Source: Thalassotalea_B sp049613795
Lineage (GTDB): Bacteria; Pseudomonadota; Gammaproteobacteria; Enterobacterales; Alteromonadaceae
DNA: 64,000 nt
Direction of reading: 5' to 3'
NCBI GenBank assembly: GCA_049613795.1
Contig: JBMZCX010000001.1
Span: 49,751-113,750 of the forward strand
In this document: piece after piece, positions 8,997-17,940 of the stretch
How the letters are laid out: each line of letters starts with the position of its first letter
Numbering within the stretch: position 1 is the first letter of the stretch
Translations under genes and position numbers: made by a program
The notes under the pieces: model-generated
Told to the model about the DNA's origin: nothing
Database searches by the model: none
Seen by the model: the letters and a program-made list of their open reading frames with translations, nothing else

Positions 8997-9062
8997 TATT
9001 TAATTTCCAATAAATGGTGTGTTAGAACGTAAAGTACGACCAATTGTCGTTTAATTGCTGCT

Positions 9063-9091
9063 ACCATACTTTTTATTTTGTTTATCGGCAA
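9063..9091 (-). promoter_or_regulatory. Candidate his operon promoter
   Basis: On the minus strand, TTGCCG (9091-9086) and TATGGT (9068-9063) are separated by exactly 17 bases, each matching 4 of 6 sigma-70 consensus positions. Transcription would start near 9056, about 60 bases before the hisL start. Other AT-rich hexamers are possible in this region. Confidence 0.4.
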
Positions 9092-9228
9092 GTGTTTATT
9101 GTGACGTTTTTATGATTAATTTGTTTATTGCTATAACAATAAATAAAAAATAAAGCATAATAAAAGTGCTGAATATGCCGATAACCTAGTTATATGGGCA
9201 GAGTATAACTTAAAGGGAGCAAGATCGA

Positions 9229-9570
9229 GTGGATATATTTACAACAGCTCTAACAAAAATAGTCCCAACGACCATTAAACCCAGCTCATTGAAAGTAAAA
9301 GCGTTGTTGAAAGAGCCGAATACTAATGCACTTTCAGACGATGCTAACCACCTTGAATACCACGATTATTTTTACTTAGTGAAAGAGGGGGGTAAAAATA
9401 AAAGTGAAGGTAAAACACAAAATAAACCAACACATGAAGAAGAAGCAGAGTGTGAACCCGGTATTAAGGCGTCTGAAGATGTTATTATCCATAAAGACGA
9501 CATTATTCACCCGAAAAATCATGACAACGACCCTGATGATGATATTACTCACCTTGATATTTTCGTTTAA
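9229..9570 (+). CDS. Hypothetical acidic protein
   Basis: A 113-residue frame with a GTG start and a good ribosome-binding site (AGGGAGC, 9 bases upstream). It has no signal peptide, membrane helix or known motif. The second half is strongly charged: a Lys/Glu-rich linker, then an acidic C-terminus rich in Asp and His (HPKNHDNDPDDDITHLDIFV). It lies divergent from the his operon and 82 bases before yoaA. I do not recognise it. The good ribosome-binding site supports a real gene, but only family conservation would prove it. Confidence 0.55.
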   Translation: MDIFTTALTKIVPTTIKPSSLKVKALLKEPNTNALSDDANHLEYHDYFYLVKEGGKNKSEGKTQNKPTHEEEAECEPGIKASEDVIIHKDDIIHPKNHDNDPDDDITHLDIFV

Positions 9571-9652
9571 GCAAAAGCGGCTTATATAGTTTTACTTTTA
9601 TTTCATTTGTTTCCCCATATAATAGCGACAACATTTTTCTACTAAGAACGTA

Positions 9653-11575
9653 ATGACACCTGTAGAACACGCATTCTCTTCCTCAGGCATTTTGTCAAAA
9701 GTATTAACGGGCTATTCGCCTAGACAAGCGCAAATTGATATGGCACTTGAAGTTGAACTGGCGATAGAAAAACAAACAAGCCTAATTGTTGAAGCCGGTA
9801 CAGGTACAGGAAAAACCTTTGCATACTTAATTCCGTCATTACTTTCTGAGCAAAAAGTCATTGTTTCAACAGGTACAAAAAACCTACAAGAACAGCTTTT
9901 CTATAAAGATATTCCTTTGATCCGTAAAGCGTTAGCAACCAAGGCACAAATAGCGTTGCTAAAAGGACGCGCTAATTACTTGTGTATATATCGTCTTGAC
10001 CTTTATACCCGCGAAAGAGGCCAGCTAGACGCACAAATGCTAGCCGACTTTGTGAATATTCGCACGTGGGCTAATAGCACTACAAGCGGTGATATTGGTG
10101 AGTTAGTGAATGTAGCGGAAGACTCTACTATTTTTCCTTTTGTTACTAGTACGGTTGATAATTGCTTAGCTAAAGAATGTCCAAACATTGACGATTGTTA
10201 TTTAATTAACGCGCGAAAGAATGCGATAGATGCTGATGTTGTGGTGGTGAATCATCATTTGTTTTTTGCTGATATGGCGTTAAAAGACACGGGATTTGGT
10301 GAGCTAATTCCCAAAGCCGACGTCGTTATTTTTGATGAAGCCCATCAAATTCCTGATATTGCCAGTGAATATTTTGGTGAAGCATTTTCAACGCGGCTAT
10401 TGCTTGATTTATGTAGCGATGTACTGCAGCAATATCACACTGAATTAACCGATGTAAAACAGCTGTCAAAAGCCGCAGAAAAGCTACAACGCTCTGCGCA
10501 AGAGTTTCGTTTATTGTTCGGTCGAGATCCTGAGCGGGGTAATTGGCGAGAAAAATTGAATCAAACTCGCTATGAACAAATGTTTGCTACTCTCAAAGTT
10601 GATATCGACTTTTTATATCAAGTCTTAAAATTATGCATTTCGCGTAATGAAGCCATCGATAATTGTTTTGAACGGGCTGTAAATATTCTTGCTAAATACG
10701 ATTTAATGGCAAATGTTGAACAGCATGGCATTAGCCTTTGGTATGAAACTACAAGGCGTCATGTGGTGTTGCATATTACACCATTATCTGTAGCTGAGAA
10801 ATTTAGTGATTATATTAAACAGTCGAATGCGGGCTGGGTATTTACCTCTGCAACGTTAGCGGTGAATGAGGGCTTTAACCACTTTTCAGAGCAATTAGGG
10901 CTACAGTCAGCGGCTACGCTGTTGCTTGACAGTCCATTCGATTATTTACACCAATCACAATTAATTGTTCCTCGATACTTGCCCGAGGCAAATAATGTAG
11001 GGCGGGCGCAGGCGCTTGCAGATTTAGCTATGCCGTTAATAAGCGCGAGTAAAGGCAGCTGCTTTTTACTGTTTACTAGTTACCGTATGTTAAATCAAGT
11101 GGCTGACATTTTAGCGGAACAAACAGACACGCCTTTGTTAGTGCAAGGGCAAATGAGCAAACGCTTATTACTTGATGAATTTATTGCGAATGAGCAAGCA
11201 GTTCTCTTAGCTACCGCAAGTTTTTGGGAGGGGGTTGATGTCAGAGGTGATAAACTTACTTGTGTTATTATTGATAAGCTCCCTTTTGCGTCACCAGACG
11301 ACCCGATGTTGCAAGCCCGAAGTGAAGACGTTCGCCGACAAGGCAAAGATCCGTTTAGTGAAATTCAACTGCCACAAGCGGTTATTGCGCTAAAACAAGG
11401 TGTTGGTCGGCTTATTCGAGATGTAACCGATCAAGGTGTTCTGGTAATATGTGACGATAGATTAGTAAATCGTCCTTACGGAGAAGTGTTTTTAAAAAGC
11501 TTACCCGATATGAAACGCAGCAGAAACATTGAACAAGGTAGTGAATTTTTAACTTCGCTACATCAATCAACATAA
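9653..11575 (+). CDS. yoaA: YoaA: ATP-dependent DNA helicase (XPD/DinG-like, Fe-S)
   Basis: Superfamily 2 helicase of 640 residues (E. coli YoaA 636). Walker A is AGTGTGKT (48-55), Walker B is DEAH (228-231), and late motifs include SATLAVNEGF, ASFWEGVD and QGVGRLIRD. Four cysteines at 111, 171, 176 and 182 match the Fe-S cluster ligands of XPD-family helicases. In E. coli YoaA works with the HolC clamp-loader subunit in repair of replication forks. It stands directly before tsaB, as in E. coli. Confidence 0.93.
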   Translation: MTPVEHAFSSSGILSKVLTGYSPRQAQIDMALEVELAIEKQTSLIVEAGTGTGKTFAYLIPSLLSEQKVIVSTGTKNLQEQLFYKDIPLIRKALATKAQIALLKGRANYLCIYRLDLYTRERGQLDAQMLADFVNIRTWANSTTSGDIGELVNVAEDSTIFPFVTSTVDNCLAKECPNIDDCYLINARKNAIDADVVVVNHHLFFADMALKDTGFGELIPKADVVIFDEAHQIPDIASEYFGEAFSTRLLLDLCSDVLQQYHTELTDVKQLSKAAEKLQRSAQEFRLLFGRDPERGNWREKLNQTRYEQMFATLKVDIDFLYQVLKLCISRNEAIDNCFERAVNILAKYDLMANVEQHGISLWYETTRRHVVLHITPLSVAEKFSDYIKQSNAGWVFTSATLAVNEGFNHFSEQLGLQSAATLLLDSPFDYLHQSQLIVPRYLPEANNVGRAQALADLAMPLISASKGSCFLLFTSYRMLNQVADILAEQTDTPLLVQGQMSKRLLLDEFIANEQAVLLATASFWEGVDVRGDKLTCVIIDKLPFASPDDPMLQARSEDVRRQGKDPFSEIQLPQAVIALKQGVGRLIRDVTDQGVLVICDDRLVNRPYGEVFLKSLPDMKRSRNIEQGSEFLTSLHQST

Positions 11576-11613
11576 ATTACTATTTATTAGTTATCAGCAA
11601 TTAGAGAAAAATT

Positions 11614-12318
11614 TTGAATTATTTGGCAATAGACGCATCAACAGAAGCTTGCTCAGTCGCATTGAGTTATAACGGAAATATATGTCATCAATTTGAGCTT
11701 TGCCCGCAGTCACATTCAACGGTGTTACTACCAATGATCGACAGTATATTAACGCAAGCAGGCTGTAAGCTAACAGACCTTGATGGTTTGATTTTTGGTC
11801 GTGGTCCTGGGAGCTTTACTGGTGTTCGAATAGGCATTGGTGTGGTGCAAGGCTTGGCTTTTTCGGCTGAATTAAATGTGGTTGGTGTGTCTACGTTAAG
11901 GGCTATGGCGCAACAGGCTTACGACAAGCATCAACAAAAACAAGTGATTGCAGCAATTGACGCCAGAATGTCTGAAGTGTATACAGGCTATTTTACGGTT
12001 AATGAACAGGGAATAATGGAAGAGCAAAAAGCTGAAACCGTATTACCACCAGCAGATCTTGCGCACTATTATAGTGAAGTAACGACACCTGTTTATGGCG
12101 TAGGTACTGGCTGGGATGCTTATACTGAAGTGCTAGCGGCTTTGAAAACTAATCAAGATAGTGAAAATGGTAGCCCTGATATTTTATACCCTGATGCGAG
12201 AGCTATGCTAATACTTGGTAGTGAAGACTTTAAAAATGGCTTAGCGGTATCAGCAGAGTTTGCGCAACCCGTTTATGTGCGCGATACCGTTTCTTGGAAA
12301 AAATTACCGGGCAGATAA
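11614..12318 (+). CDS. tsaB: TsaB: tRNA t6A threonylcarbamoyl transferase accessory subunit
   Basis: ASKHA-fold protein of 234 residues (E. coli 231) that forms the TsaD-TsaB-TsaE complex for N6-threonylcarbamoyladenosine at position 37 of ANN-decoding tRNAs. Typical segments: LAIDASTEACSVAL at the N-terminus, FGRGPGSFTGVRIGIGVVQGLAF (about 62-84) and AAIDARMSEVYTGYF. The start is TTG at 11614 with a modest purine-rich site (AGAGAAAAA); no better start gives the conserved N-terminus. TsaB itself lacks catalytic residues. Confidence 0.95.
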   Translation: MNYLAIDASTEACSVALSYNGNICHQFELCPQSHSTVLLPMIDSILTQAGCKLTDLDGLIFGRGPGSFTGVRIGIGVVQGLAFSAELNVVGVSTLRAMAQQAYDKHQQKQVIAAIDARMSEVYTGYFTVNEQGIMEEQKAETVLPPADLAHYYSEVTTPVYGVGTGWDAYTEVLAALKTNQDSENGSPDILYPDARAMLILGSEDFKNGLAVSAEFAQPVYVRDTVSWKKLPGR

Positions 12319-12384
12319 GCATATAAAGTTATTTATTTTCGTAGAAACGTTGTTATTTAGCCGATCTTTGGTAAATTAATAAGT

Positions 12385-12759
12385 ATGCAGATTAATTCTT
12401 CAAGCACTAACCCATTAATTACGGGGCAAGTTGCACAAACTGATAAGCTCACGCAAGCTAATAGCGCGCGTGAGCAAACACGTGCAAACGAACAAAGTAA
12501 TCAGCAAGAACAAACGTCTTCACAATCAACAACGCAAAGAACACGATTTGATGTTGACCAGCAAGCGTTGGTGCAAGTAGAGCAATATAATCAAACTCAA
12601 CACCAAGGGCAGACAACGGCTGACCAGTCTAGTGTGTCTCGTGAACATGACCAAGCGTCTTCACAGCACCAGTCGGCAGTGAATAGCTATCGCTCGGTTG
12701 AAGGTCTTGCCCAGCGCGATTCAATTAAACAAACCTTTGGCGTTGACTTATACGCCTAA
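12385..12759 (+). CDS. Hypothetical Gln/Ser-rich protein
   Basis: 124 residues of low complexity, very rich in Gln, Ser, Thr and Asn, with no signal peptide or membrane segment. The C-terminus (GLAQRDSIKQTFGVDLYA) is less repetitive and looks like a folded or recognition segment. The stop codon overlaps the ATG of the next gene (TAATG), so the two are probably translationally coupled. I do not recognise it. The order between tsaB and slp suggests it is a lineage-specific insertion. Confidence 0.65.
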   Translation: MQINSSSTNPLITGQVAQTDKLTQANSAREQTRANEQSNQQEQTSSQSTTQRTRFDVDQQALVQVEQYNQTQHQGQTTADQSSVSREHDQASSQHQSAVNSYRSVEGLAQRDSIKQTFGVDLYA

Positions 12760-13448
12760 TGACACAAACTACTCCAGCAAACCATTCAATCTTCATTCGT
12801 TACTATTTTTATTTTGTATTACTTATTGCGGCTATTTTAATGCAAGTACCAATTGTTTCTATTCCATTTAAGTGGTTAGAAAGCTATTTTCATGAAATTA
12901 GTCACGGCTTAGCTGCTTTAGCTACAGGCGGTGAAATTATTAAAATTCAATTATTTCCCAATGGTGCAGGTTTGTGTACAACACGAGGTGGAAGCGCCTT
13001 TTTTATCAGCTTTTTTGGCTATGCTGGCGCCGCTATTTGGGGGAGCGTTTACTATTTAATGGCAGGCTTACATCACCGAATTGCGCAAGTATTTGCACTA
13101 TTGCTGTCGCTACTATTTTTAGTTACTTTAATACTGTGGAGTCGAGACTTATTAACTGTCGCCATCGTGCTGTTTTTATTAGCGCTTGTTTTGATTAAAT
13201 TAAAATTTGGTCAGTCATTTTATTTGAAGCTAAGCTTGCAAGTTACTGCCGTAATGGTGTTATTAAACAGCTTAAAAAGCCCTTGGTATTTACTTGATGG
13301 GCGAAACTTGGGTGACGGCGCCGCTTTGGCACAACAAACAGGTATTCCTGAAATTATTTGGATAGTTTGTTGGTTTATTATCACGCTAACTGGCATAGTG
13401 GTACTGGCAAAATCGAACAGCAATAAAAATTATGGCGAGCATTCTTAA
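12759..13448 (+). CDS. M50-like HExxH integral membrane protein
   Basis: 229 residues with about six hydrophobic segments (near 15-33, 85-105, 108-128, 130-150, 160-175 and 200-222). The motif HEISHGLAALATGGEI (H45, E46, H49) at the end of the first hydrophobic region matches the zinc site of M50/M50B site-2-protease-like proteins. The family includes predicted peptidases of unknown substrate. It overlaps the preceding Gln/Ser-rich gene by one base, so the small protein is a possible partner or substrate; this is inference from position only. Confidence 0.75.
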   Translation: MTQTTPANHSIFIRYYFYFVLLIAAILMQVPIVSIPFKWLESYFHEISHGLAALATGGEIIKIQLFPNGAGLCTTRGGSAFFISFFGYAGAAIWGSVYYLMAGLHHRIAQVFALLLSLLFLVTLILWSRDLLTVAIVLFLLALVLIKLKFGQSFYLKLSLQVTAVMVLLNSLKSPWYLLDGRNLGDGAALAQQTGIPEIIWIVCWFIITLTGIVVLAKSNSNKNYGEHS

Positions 13449-13484
13449 TCGCACCCTTAACTGTATTAAAACAAGGAATTCACA

Positions 13485-14114
13485 ATGAGATTACCCCTAT
13501 TTACCAGCCTCTGTTTGGCGTTAACATTAACCGCGTGTAGCAATATACCCGACAAACTTCAGGTGGCTGAAACGACTAACCTTACTTCATTTGATTCAGC
13601 TAAAGCTGAGCAAGTAGTAAATGTTGGCCATAGCGCCCGTTGGGGAGGCGTTATTGCTAAAGTGGTAAATAATGCTGATAATTCGATGCTAGAAATTGTA
13701 CATTTTCCGCTAACTTCTTCAGCTAAGCCTAAACAAGGCAATGATACGCTAGGGCGCTTTCGTGTGTATTTTTCAGGCTTACTTGATCCAGTAATTTATA
13801 AAGAAGGCCGTAGTATTACAGCGCTTGGTACAATAAGTACCTCAGAGCAAGGTAAAATAGGCGAACATGAATATTTATACCCAGTATTAAAGGCTGAATA
13901 TGTTCATTTATGGAAAAATATTCAGCGGGTCGATGTAAATGTAATGCACATGGGCGTGATGAATTCACCTATGATGTGGCGTCAACCGCGTATTTATCAT
14001 CGTAACCCTGTTGTGATCAGAAAAAATCAATCACAAGTTAAACAAACGCGTCCAAGTCAATCAAGGCCGAGTCAACACCGACAACATCGTGCGCCTAAAA
14101 TGCAGCAAAAATAA
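13485..14114 (+). CDS. slp: Slp/YeaY family outer membrane lipoprotein
   Basis: 209 residues with a lipoprotein signal ending in LTLTACSN (Cys18 is the lipidation site). The body follows the Slp/YeaY pattern: VGHSARWGGVIAKVVNNADNSMLEIVHFPL, then YFSGLLDPVIYKEGRSITALGTI, then a Tyr/Trp-containing strand (YPVLKAEYVHLWK). The C-terminal tail of about 35 residues is rich in Arg, Gln and Ser and looks disordered. The place between tsaB and fadD matches E. coli yeaY. The exact cellular role is unknown for the family. Confidence 0.88.
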   Translation: MRLPLFTSLCLALTLTACSNIPDKLQVAETTNLTSFDSAKAEQVVNVGHSARWGGVIAKVVNNADNSMLEIVHFPLTSSAKPKQGNDTLGRFRVYFSGLLDPVIYKEGRSITALGTISTSEQGKIGEHEYLYPVLKAEYVHLWKNIQRVDVNVMHMGVMNSPMMWRQPRIYHRNPVVIRKNQSQVKQTRPSQSRPSQHRQHRAPKMQQK

Positions 14115-14145
14115 CAATTGAAATTAATGTTTATTTGGAAGCAGA

Positions 14146-14994
14146 ATGACAACAGAAGAAGTAAGCTTTGACTTAGGCGAAATAACTTTACGTGGTATTG
14201 CTTGGGGTCATGAAGACGACGAAATATTATTGTGCTTACATGGCTGGTTAGATAATGCCGCTAGCTTTATACCGATAGCTCCCTATTTTAAGGGAAAGCG
14301 AGTTATTGCAATCGACTGGCCAGGGCATGGCTTTTCATCTCATCGCAGTCAAGATGCGCATTATCATTTTGTTGACTATGTTTATGATCTGCTAAAGTTA
14401 TTTGAGCTGAATCAATGGAAAAGCCTTGATGTTATTGGGCATTCCATGGGCGGGATGATCGCCTCAGCTTTTACCGCCGCATTTCCTGAACGGGTAAAAA
14501 GCTTATCGTTAATTGACTCTATTGGCTTTATCAGTGCCAAAGAGCAAGAGTCAACAAAGCAGTTACGGCAAGGCTTGCTAAGTCGGCTGTCTAATAGTTC
14601 AAAGAAAAAGGCGTTACACCCTGAACTTGCATCAGCGGTTAGTGCAAGAGTGGCAGTGTCTGACTTAAACGAAGAAAATGCTGAACTCATTGTTAAACGC
14701 GGTATTATTAAGCAAAGTGATGGTTATAGATGGAGCTCAGATAGTCGATTACGCATGGCGTCACCTTATCGACTAAGCTTTGATCAAGCTGCACAGTTTA
14801 TTCGTGATATTAATAAACCTACATTACTTGTTTATGGCGATAAAGGCTTAGACATGGTGACTTCTGGTATTGAGAGTTTTGGGCATTTATTTCAATCATT
14901 ACAAATGAAAAAAATAACAGGTGGGCATCACCTCCATATGGAAAGCCCTGAAATAATAGCTAAAGAAATTTGTCTTTTTATTGACAGGAAGTAA
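14146..14994 (+). CDS. Alpha/beta hydrolase
   Basis: 282 residues of the alpha/beta-hydrolase fold. The nucleophile elbow is GHSMGG (Ser near 99), the oxyanion region is LCLHGWLDNA (about 28-37), the probable acid lies in LLVYGDKGLD and the catalytic His in GGHHLHMESPE. It has no signal peptide, so it is cytoplasmic. It sits 31 bases after slp and upstream of fadD, so action on a fatty ester or thioester is plausible, but the substrate cannot be read from the sequence. Confidence 0.88.
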   Translation: MTTEEVSFDLGEITLRGIAWGHEDDEILLCLHGWLDNAASFIPIAPYFKGKRVIAIDWPGHGFSSHRSQDAHYHFVDYVYDLLKLFELNQWKSLDVIGHSMGGMIASAFTAAFPERVKSLSLIDSIGFISAKEQESTKQLRQGLLSRLSNSSKKKALHPELASAVSARVAVSDLNEENAELIVKRGIIKQSDGYRWSSDSRLRMASPYRLSFDQAAQFIRDINKPTLLVYGDKGLDMVTSGIESFGHLFQSLQMKKITGGHHLHMESPEIIAKEICLFIDRK

Positions 14995-15171
14995 GTTAAA
15001 TTTCCGTTAAATTCGTGCAATAATTATTCAGTAATGTGTTTTTTAGCGTAAAACTATAGACATTAGACCAGTATTCACGTAAAACGAAATTCAAACGTGC
15101 GTTTAAAATTTTAGTCGTATCAAAAATAAAACCTATAGCTACTAAAATTAAGAAAACTAGAGGAGAGAGCA

Positions 15172-16827
15172 GTGCAAAAAATTTGGTTAGAAAAAAGTTA
15201 TCCGCCAGGTGTTCCGTTTGAAATAGATCCTGATAAATATTCTTCTTTAGTTGAAATGTTTCAAAAGTATGCGGGCATTTATGCTGACCGTACGGCTTTC
15301 ATCAATATGGGCGCAGAAATAACTTATGCCGAATTAGAGCAAGAAGCAAAAGCTTTCGCTGCTTATTTGCAACAAGAGTTAGGCCTAGTAAAAGGTGATA
15401 AATTCGCCATTATGGTGCCGAACTGTTTACAATACCCTGTTGCGTTATTTGGTGCTTTGCTTGCGGGTTTAACGGTAGTGAATGTGAATCCACTTTATAC
15501 TGCTCGCGAATTAGAACATCAATTAAAAGACTCTGGCGCTAAATCAATGTTAATTGTTGATAACTTTGCTCATACGCTAGCAAGTATTATTGATAAAACG
15601 CCGATAGAAAAAGTTATTTTAACTTCATTAGGCGATCGTCTAGGCTTCCCTAAAGCACAGTTAGTTAATTTTGTGATCAAACATATTAAAAAAATGGTGC
15701 CTAAATTTGCCTTAAACAATACGGTAAGTTTTAATGAGGTGATAAATAAAGGAACAAATTTACCTTTTACTCCGGTGTTACTTAACGGTAATGACTTAGC
15801 CTTCTTGCAATATACAGGAGGCACAACGGGGGTCTCTAAAGGGGCAATGTTAACTCACCGCAACATGGTGGCAAACTTAGAGCAAGCGAAAGCTGCTATT
15901 AAACCGCAATTAGAAGAAGGCAAAGAGCTCGTTGTAACGGCCTTACCGCTTTATCATATTTTTGCCCTTACAGCGAACTGCTTAACCTTTATCACACTAG
16001 GAGGCACTAATTTATTAATTACTAATCCGCGTGACATGCCTGGTTTTATTAAAGAACTATCAAAGTACCAATTTACTGCAATTACTGGTGTTAATACCTT
16101 ATTTAATGGTTTGCTAAATACGCAAGGTTTTAATGATTTAGATTTTAGTCATTTAAAAGTGTCGCTAGGTGGTGGTATGGCCGTGCAGCGACCAGTGGCA
16201 GAGCAGTGGGAAAGTGTTACTAAAACACGTTTACTCGAAGGTTATGGATTAACTGAGTGTGCGCCGTTAGTTACTTTATGTCCATATAATCAACAGCACT
16301 ATAGCGGTAACATCGGTTTACCTGCTTCTTCAACCGATATTCGTATTGTAGATGAAGAAGGTAATGATGTAGCACAGGGCGAGTCTGGAGAAATGTTAGT
16401 TAAGGGGCCACAAGTTATGGCGGGTTATTACAATCGCCAAGAAGCCACCGATGATATATTGAAAGATGGCTGGTTAGCTACTGGCGATATTGCAGAAATG
16501 GATGAAAATGGCTTTTTCAAAATTGTCGATCGTAAAAAAGATATGATCATCGTGTCTGGCTTTAATGTTTTTCCTAACGAAGTCGAAGAAGTTGCGGTAA
16601 GTCACCCTTCAATTATTGAAGCTGCTGCAGTGGGCATCCCTCACGATATTAGCGGTGAAGAAGTTAAATTATTTGTAGTGGTTAAAGATCCTAAACCAAC
16701 CTCAAAAGAAATAATTGCTCACTGCAAGGCAGACTTAACTAATTATAAAGTACCTAAAATCATTGAATTTCGTGATGAATTACCTAAAACGAATGTCGGT
16801 AAAATATTACGCAGAGAGCTACGTTAA
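15172..16827 (+). CDS. fadD: FadD: long-chain acyl-CoA synthetase
   Basis: 551-residue AMP-forming ligase (E. coli FadD 561) that activates fatty acids to acyl-CoA at the inner membrane. The ATP P-loop is YTGGTTGVSKGAM, followed by EGYGLTECAP, the fatty-acid signature DGWLATGDIAEMDENGFFK with DRKKDMIIVSG, and the C-terminal catalytic Lys in TNVGKILRREL. The start is GTG with the strong site AGGAGAG 7 bases upstream. The upstream gap of 177 bases contains GACCAGT (15066-15072), one half of a FadR site, without a convincing second half. Confidence 0.96.
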   Translation: MQKIWLEKSYPPGVPFEIDPDKYSSLVEMFQKYAGIYADRTAFINMGAEITYAELEQEAKAFAAYLQQELGLVKGDKFAIMVPNCLQYPVALFGALLAGLTVVNVNPLYTARELEHQLKDSGAKSMLIVDNFAHTLASIIDKTPIEKVILTSLGDRLGFPKAQLVNFVIKHIKKMVPKFALNNTVSFNEVINKGTNLPFTPVLLNGNDLAFLQYTGGTTGVSKGAMLTHRNMVANLEQAKAAIKPQLEEGKELVVTALPLYHIFALTANCLTFITLGGTNLLITNPRDMPGFIKELSKYQFTAITGVNTLFNGLLNTQGFNDLDFSHLKVSLGGGMAVQRPVAEQWESVTKTRLLEGYGLTECAPLVTLCPYNQQHYSGNIGLPASSTDIRIVDEEGNDVAQGESGEMLVKGPQVMAGYYNRQEATDDILKDGWLATGDIAEMDENGFFKIVDRKKDMIIVSGFNVFPNEVEEVAVSHPSIIEAAAVGIPHDISGEEVKLFVVVKDPKPTSKEIIAHCKADLTNYKVPKIIEFRDELPKTNVGKILRRELR

Positions 16828-16898
16828 TTCTAAATAATCTTTTCTGCTAGGTGTCATAACCCTGTAGTTTTAATTAAATAATTAAATAATAAAAAAAT

Positions 16899-16926
16899 AA
16901 AAACGCCGACATGAGTCGGCGTTTTT
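16899..16926. terminator. Bidirectional terminator between fadD and yciK
   Basis: Perfect 12-bp arms AAAAACGCCGAC / GTCGGCGTTTTT with an ATGA loop and flanking A and T runs. It lies between converging genes and can end both transcripts. Confidence 0.9.
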
Positions 16927-16956
16927 GATCAAATATGACAACAAGTTTTGTTTTCT

Positions 16957-17697
16957 TTAACTCTGTGCATTCAATACTTTACCATTCTCTTGTTTGCTAT
17001 CATCAGTCATTAAATAAACATAAAGTGGCATAATTTGTTCTGGTGTTAATAATTGTTGTTGATCTTCGGCGGGGTAGGCACTAGCACGCATATTAGTACG
17101 AGTAGCGCCAGGGTTAATGGCATTGGTTCTTAGTGTTGATTCATCATACTCATCTGCAATAACTTGCATCATACCTTCAACGGCAAATTTAGAAACACTA
17201 TAAGGTCCCCAAAAAGCTCTACCTTGATGACCAACTGATGACGTTGTAAAGACTAACGAAGCATTATCAGCTTTTAATAACGTAGGCAATAAAGCTTGTG
17301 TTAATAAAAACTGTGAGGTGCTATTTACTTGCATTACGTCTTGCCAAATTTGTTCGTGAATCTGGCTAAAAGGGGTAAGTTCACCCAGCATTGACGCATT
17401 TAATAAAGCGCCGTCTAATTTACCAAACTGATCTGCAATAGTTGCTGACATATCAATATAGTTTTGTTTGGTGGCACCCTTTAAGTCAAGCGGGATAATT
17501 GCTGGCTCTGGACTACCTTGTGCAACAATTTCATCGTATACCGCTTCTAATTTTTTTACCGTTTTCCCGAGTAAAATAACCGTAGCGCCTAATTTGGCAT
17601 AAGTTAATGCCGCTGTACGGCCAATACCATCGCCAGCGCCAGTAATTAAAATGATTTTTTCTGCTAAACAGTTGGTAGTAATTGAATAATCGAACAT
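16957..17697 (-). CDS. yciK: YciK-like short-chain dehydrogenase/reductase
   Basis: 246-residue SDR protein (E. coli YciK 252). The nucleotide-binding motif is TGAGDGIG near residues 19-26 and the catalytic set is S-x(n)-Y-SVSK (SSVGHQGRAFWGPYSVSKFAVEGMMQ). INPGATRTNMRASAYP follows, as in YciK. The natural substrate is unknown. It stands alone, convergent with fadD and divergent from the lipase gene. Confidence 0.88.
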   Translation of the reverse strand: MFDYSITTNCLAEKIILITGAGDGIGRTAALTYAKLGATVILLGKTVKKLEAVYDEIVAQGSPEPAIIPLDLKGATKQNYIDMSATIADQFGKLDGALLNASMLGELTPFSQIHEQIWQDVMQVNSTSQFLLTQALLPTLLKADNASLVFTTSSVGHQGRAFWGPYSVSKFAVEGMMQVIADEYDESTLRTNAINPGATRTNMRASAYPAEDQQQLLTPEQIMPLYVYLMTDDSKQENGKVLNAQS

Positions 17698-17837
17698 AAT
17701 AAAAGTTAAGATAATAGAAAATAAAAATAATTTTACTCTGACTAAGGCACAGAAACGAGTAAAACTTGCTTTTGTTAAGAAAAAAGCGCTAATGAAGCAA
17801 AAAAGAGTGGCGCAATTAAAGTTCTTGGGTTAAGTTT

Positions 17838-17854
17838 GACTGGTCCAACTTGTT
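17838..17854 (+). promoter_or_regulatory. Candidate FadR operator upstream of the lipase gene
   Basis: GACTGGTCCAACTTGTT differs from the E. coli-type FadR consensus AACTGGTCNGACNNGTT at only two positions. It lies about 87 bases before the lipase start, a plausible operator or activator position. FadR senses long-chain acyl-CoA, which would fit a fatty-acid-releasing lipase. Presence of FadR in this genome is not known from the window. Confidence 0.45.
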
Positions 17855-17940
17855 TGGTTGTATCGCAAACTATTAAAAATTATATTCAATGCGGCCCAAA
17901 CAACAGAAATGAACAACAGAATCGTCTATGGGGAGATATG

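Larger units (their letters stand above)
8845..9000 (-). promoter_or_regulatory. Histidine operon attenuator (leader RNA)
   Basis: The leader RNA holds, in order: the hisL ORF with five His codons; a hairpin joining AGCCACTCAG (overlapping the hisL stop) to CTGAGGGGCT; a segment GGTGTTAGACT that can pair with AGTCCAACTCC inside the terminator (9 of 11 positions) as a candidate antiterminator; and the terminator. This is the layout of enterobacterial his attenuators, in which stalled ribosomes at His codons allow read-through into hisG. Pairings were found by eye, not folded by computer. Confidence 0.8.

Noticed and set aside
15051..15075. FadR site before fadD
   Set aside because: Only one half (GACCAGT) matches; the other half has two or three matching positions, so it was not listed as an operator.
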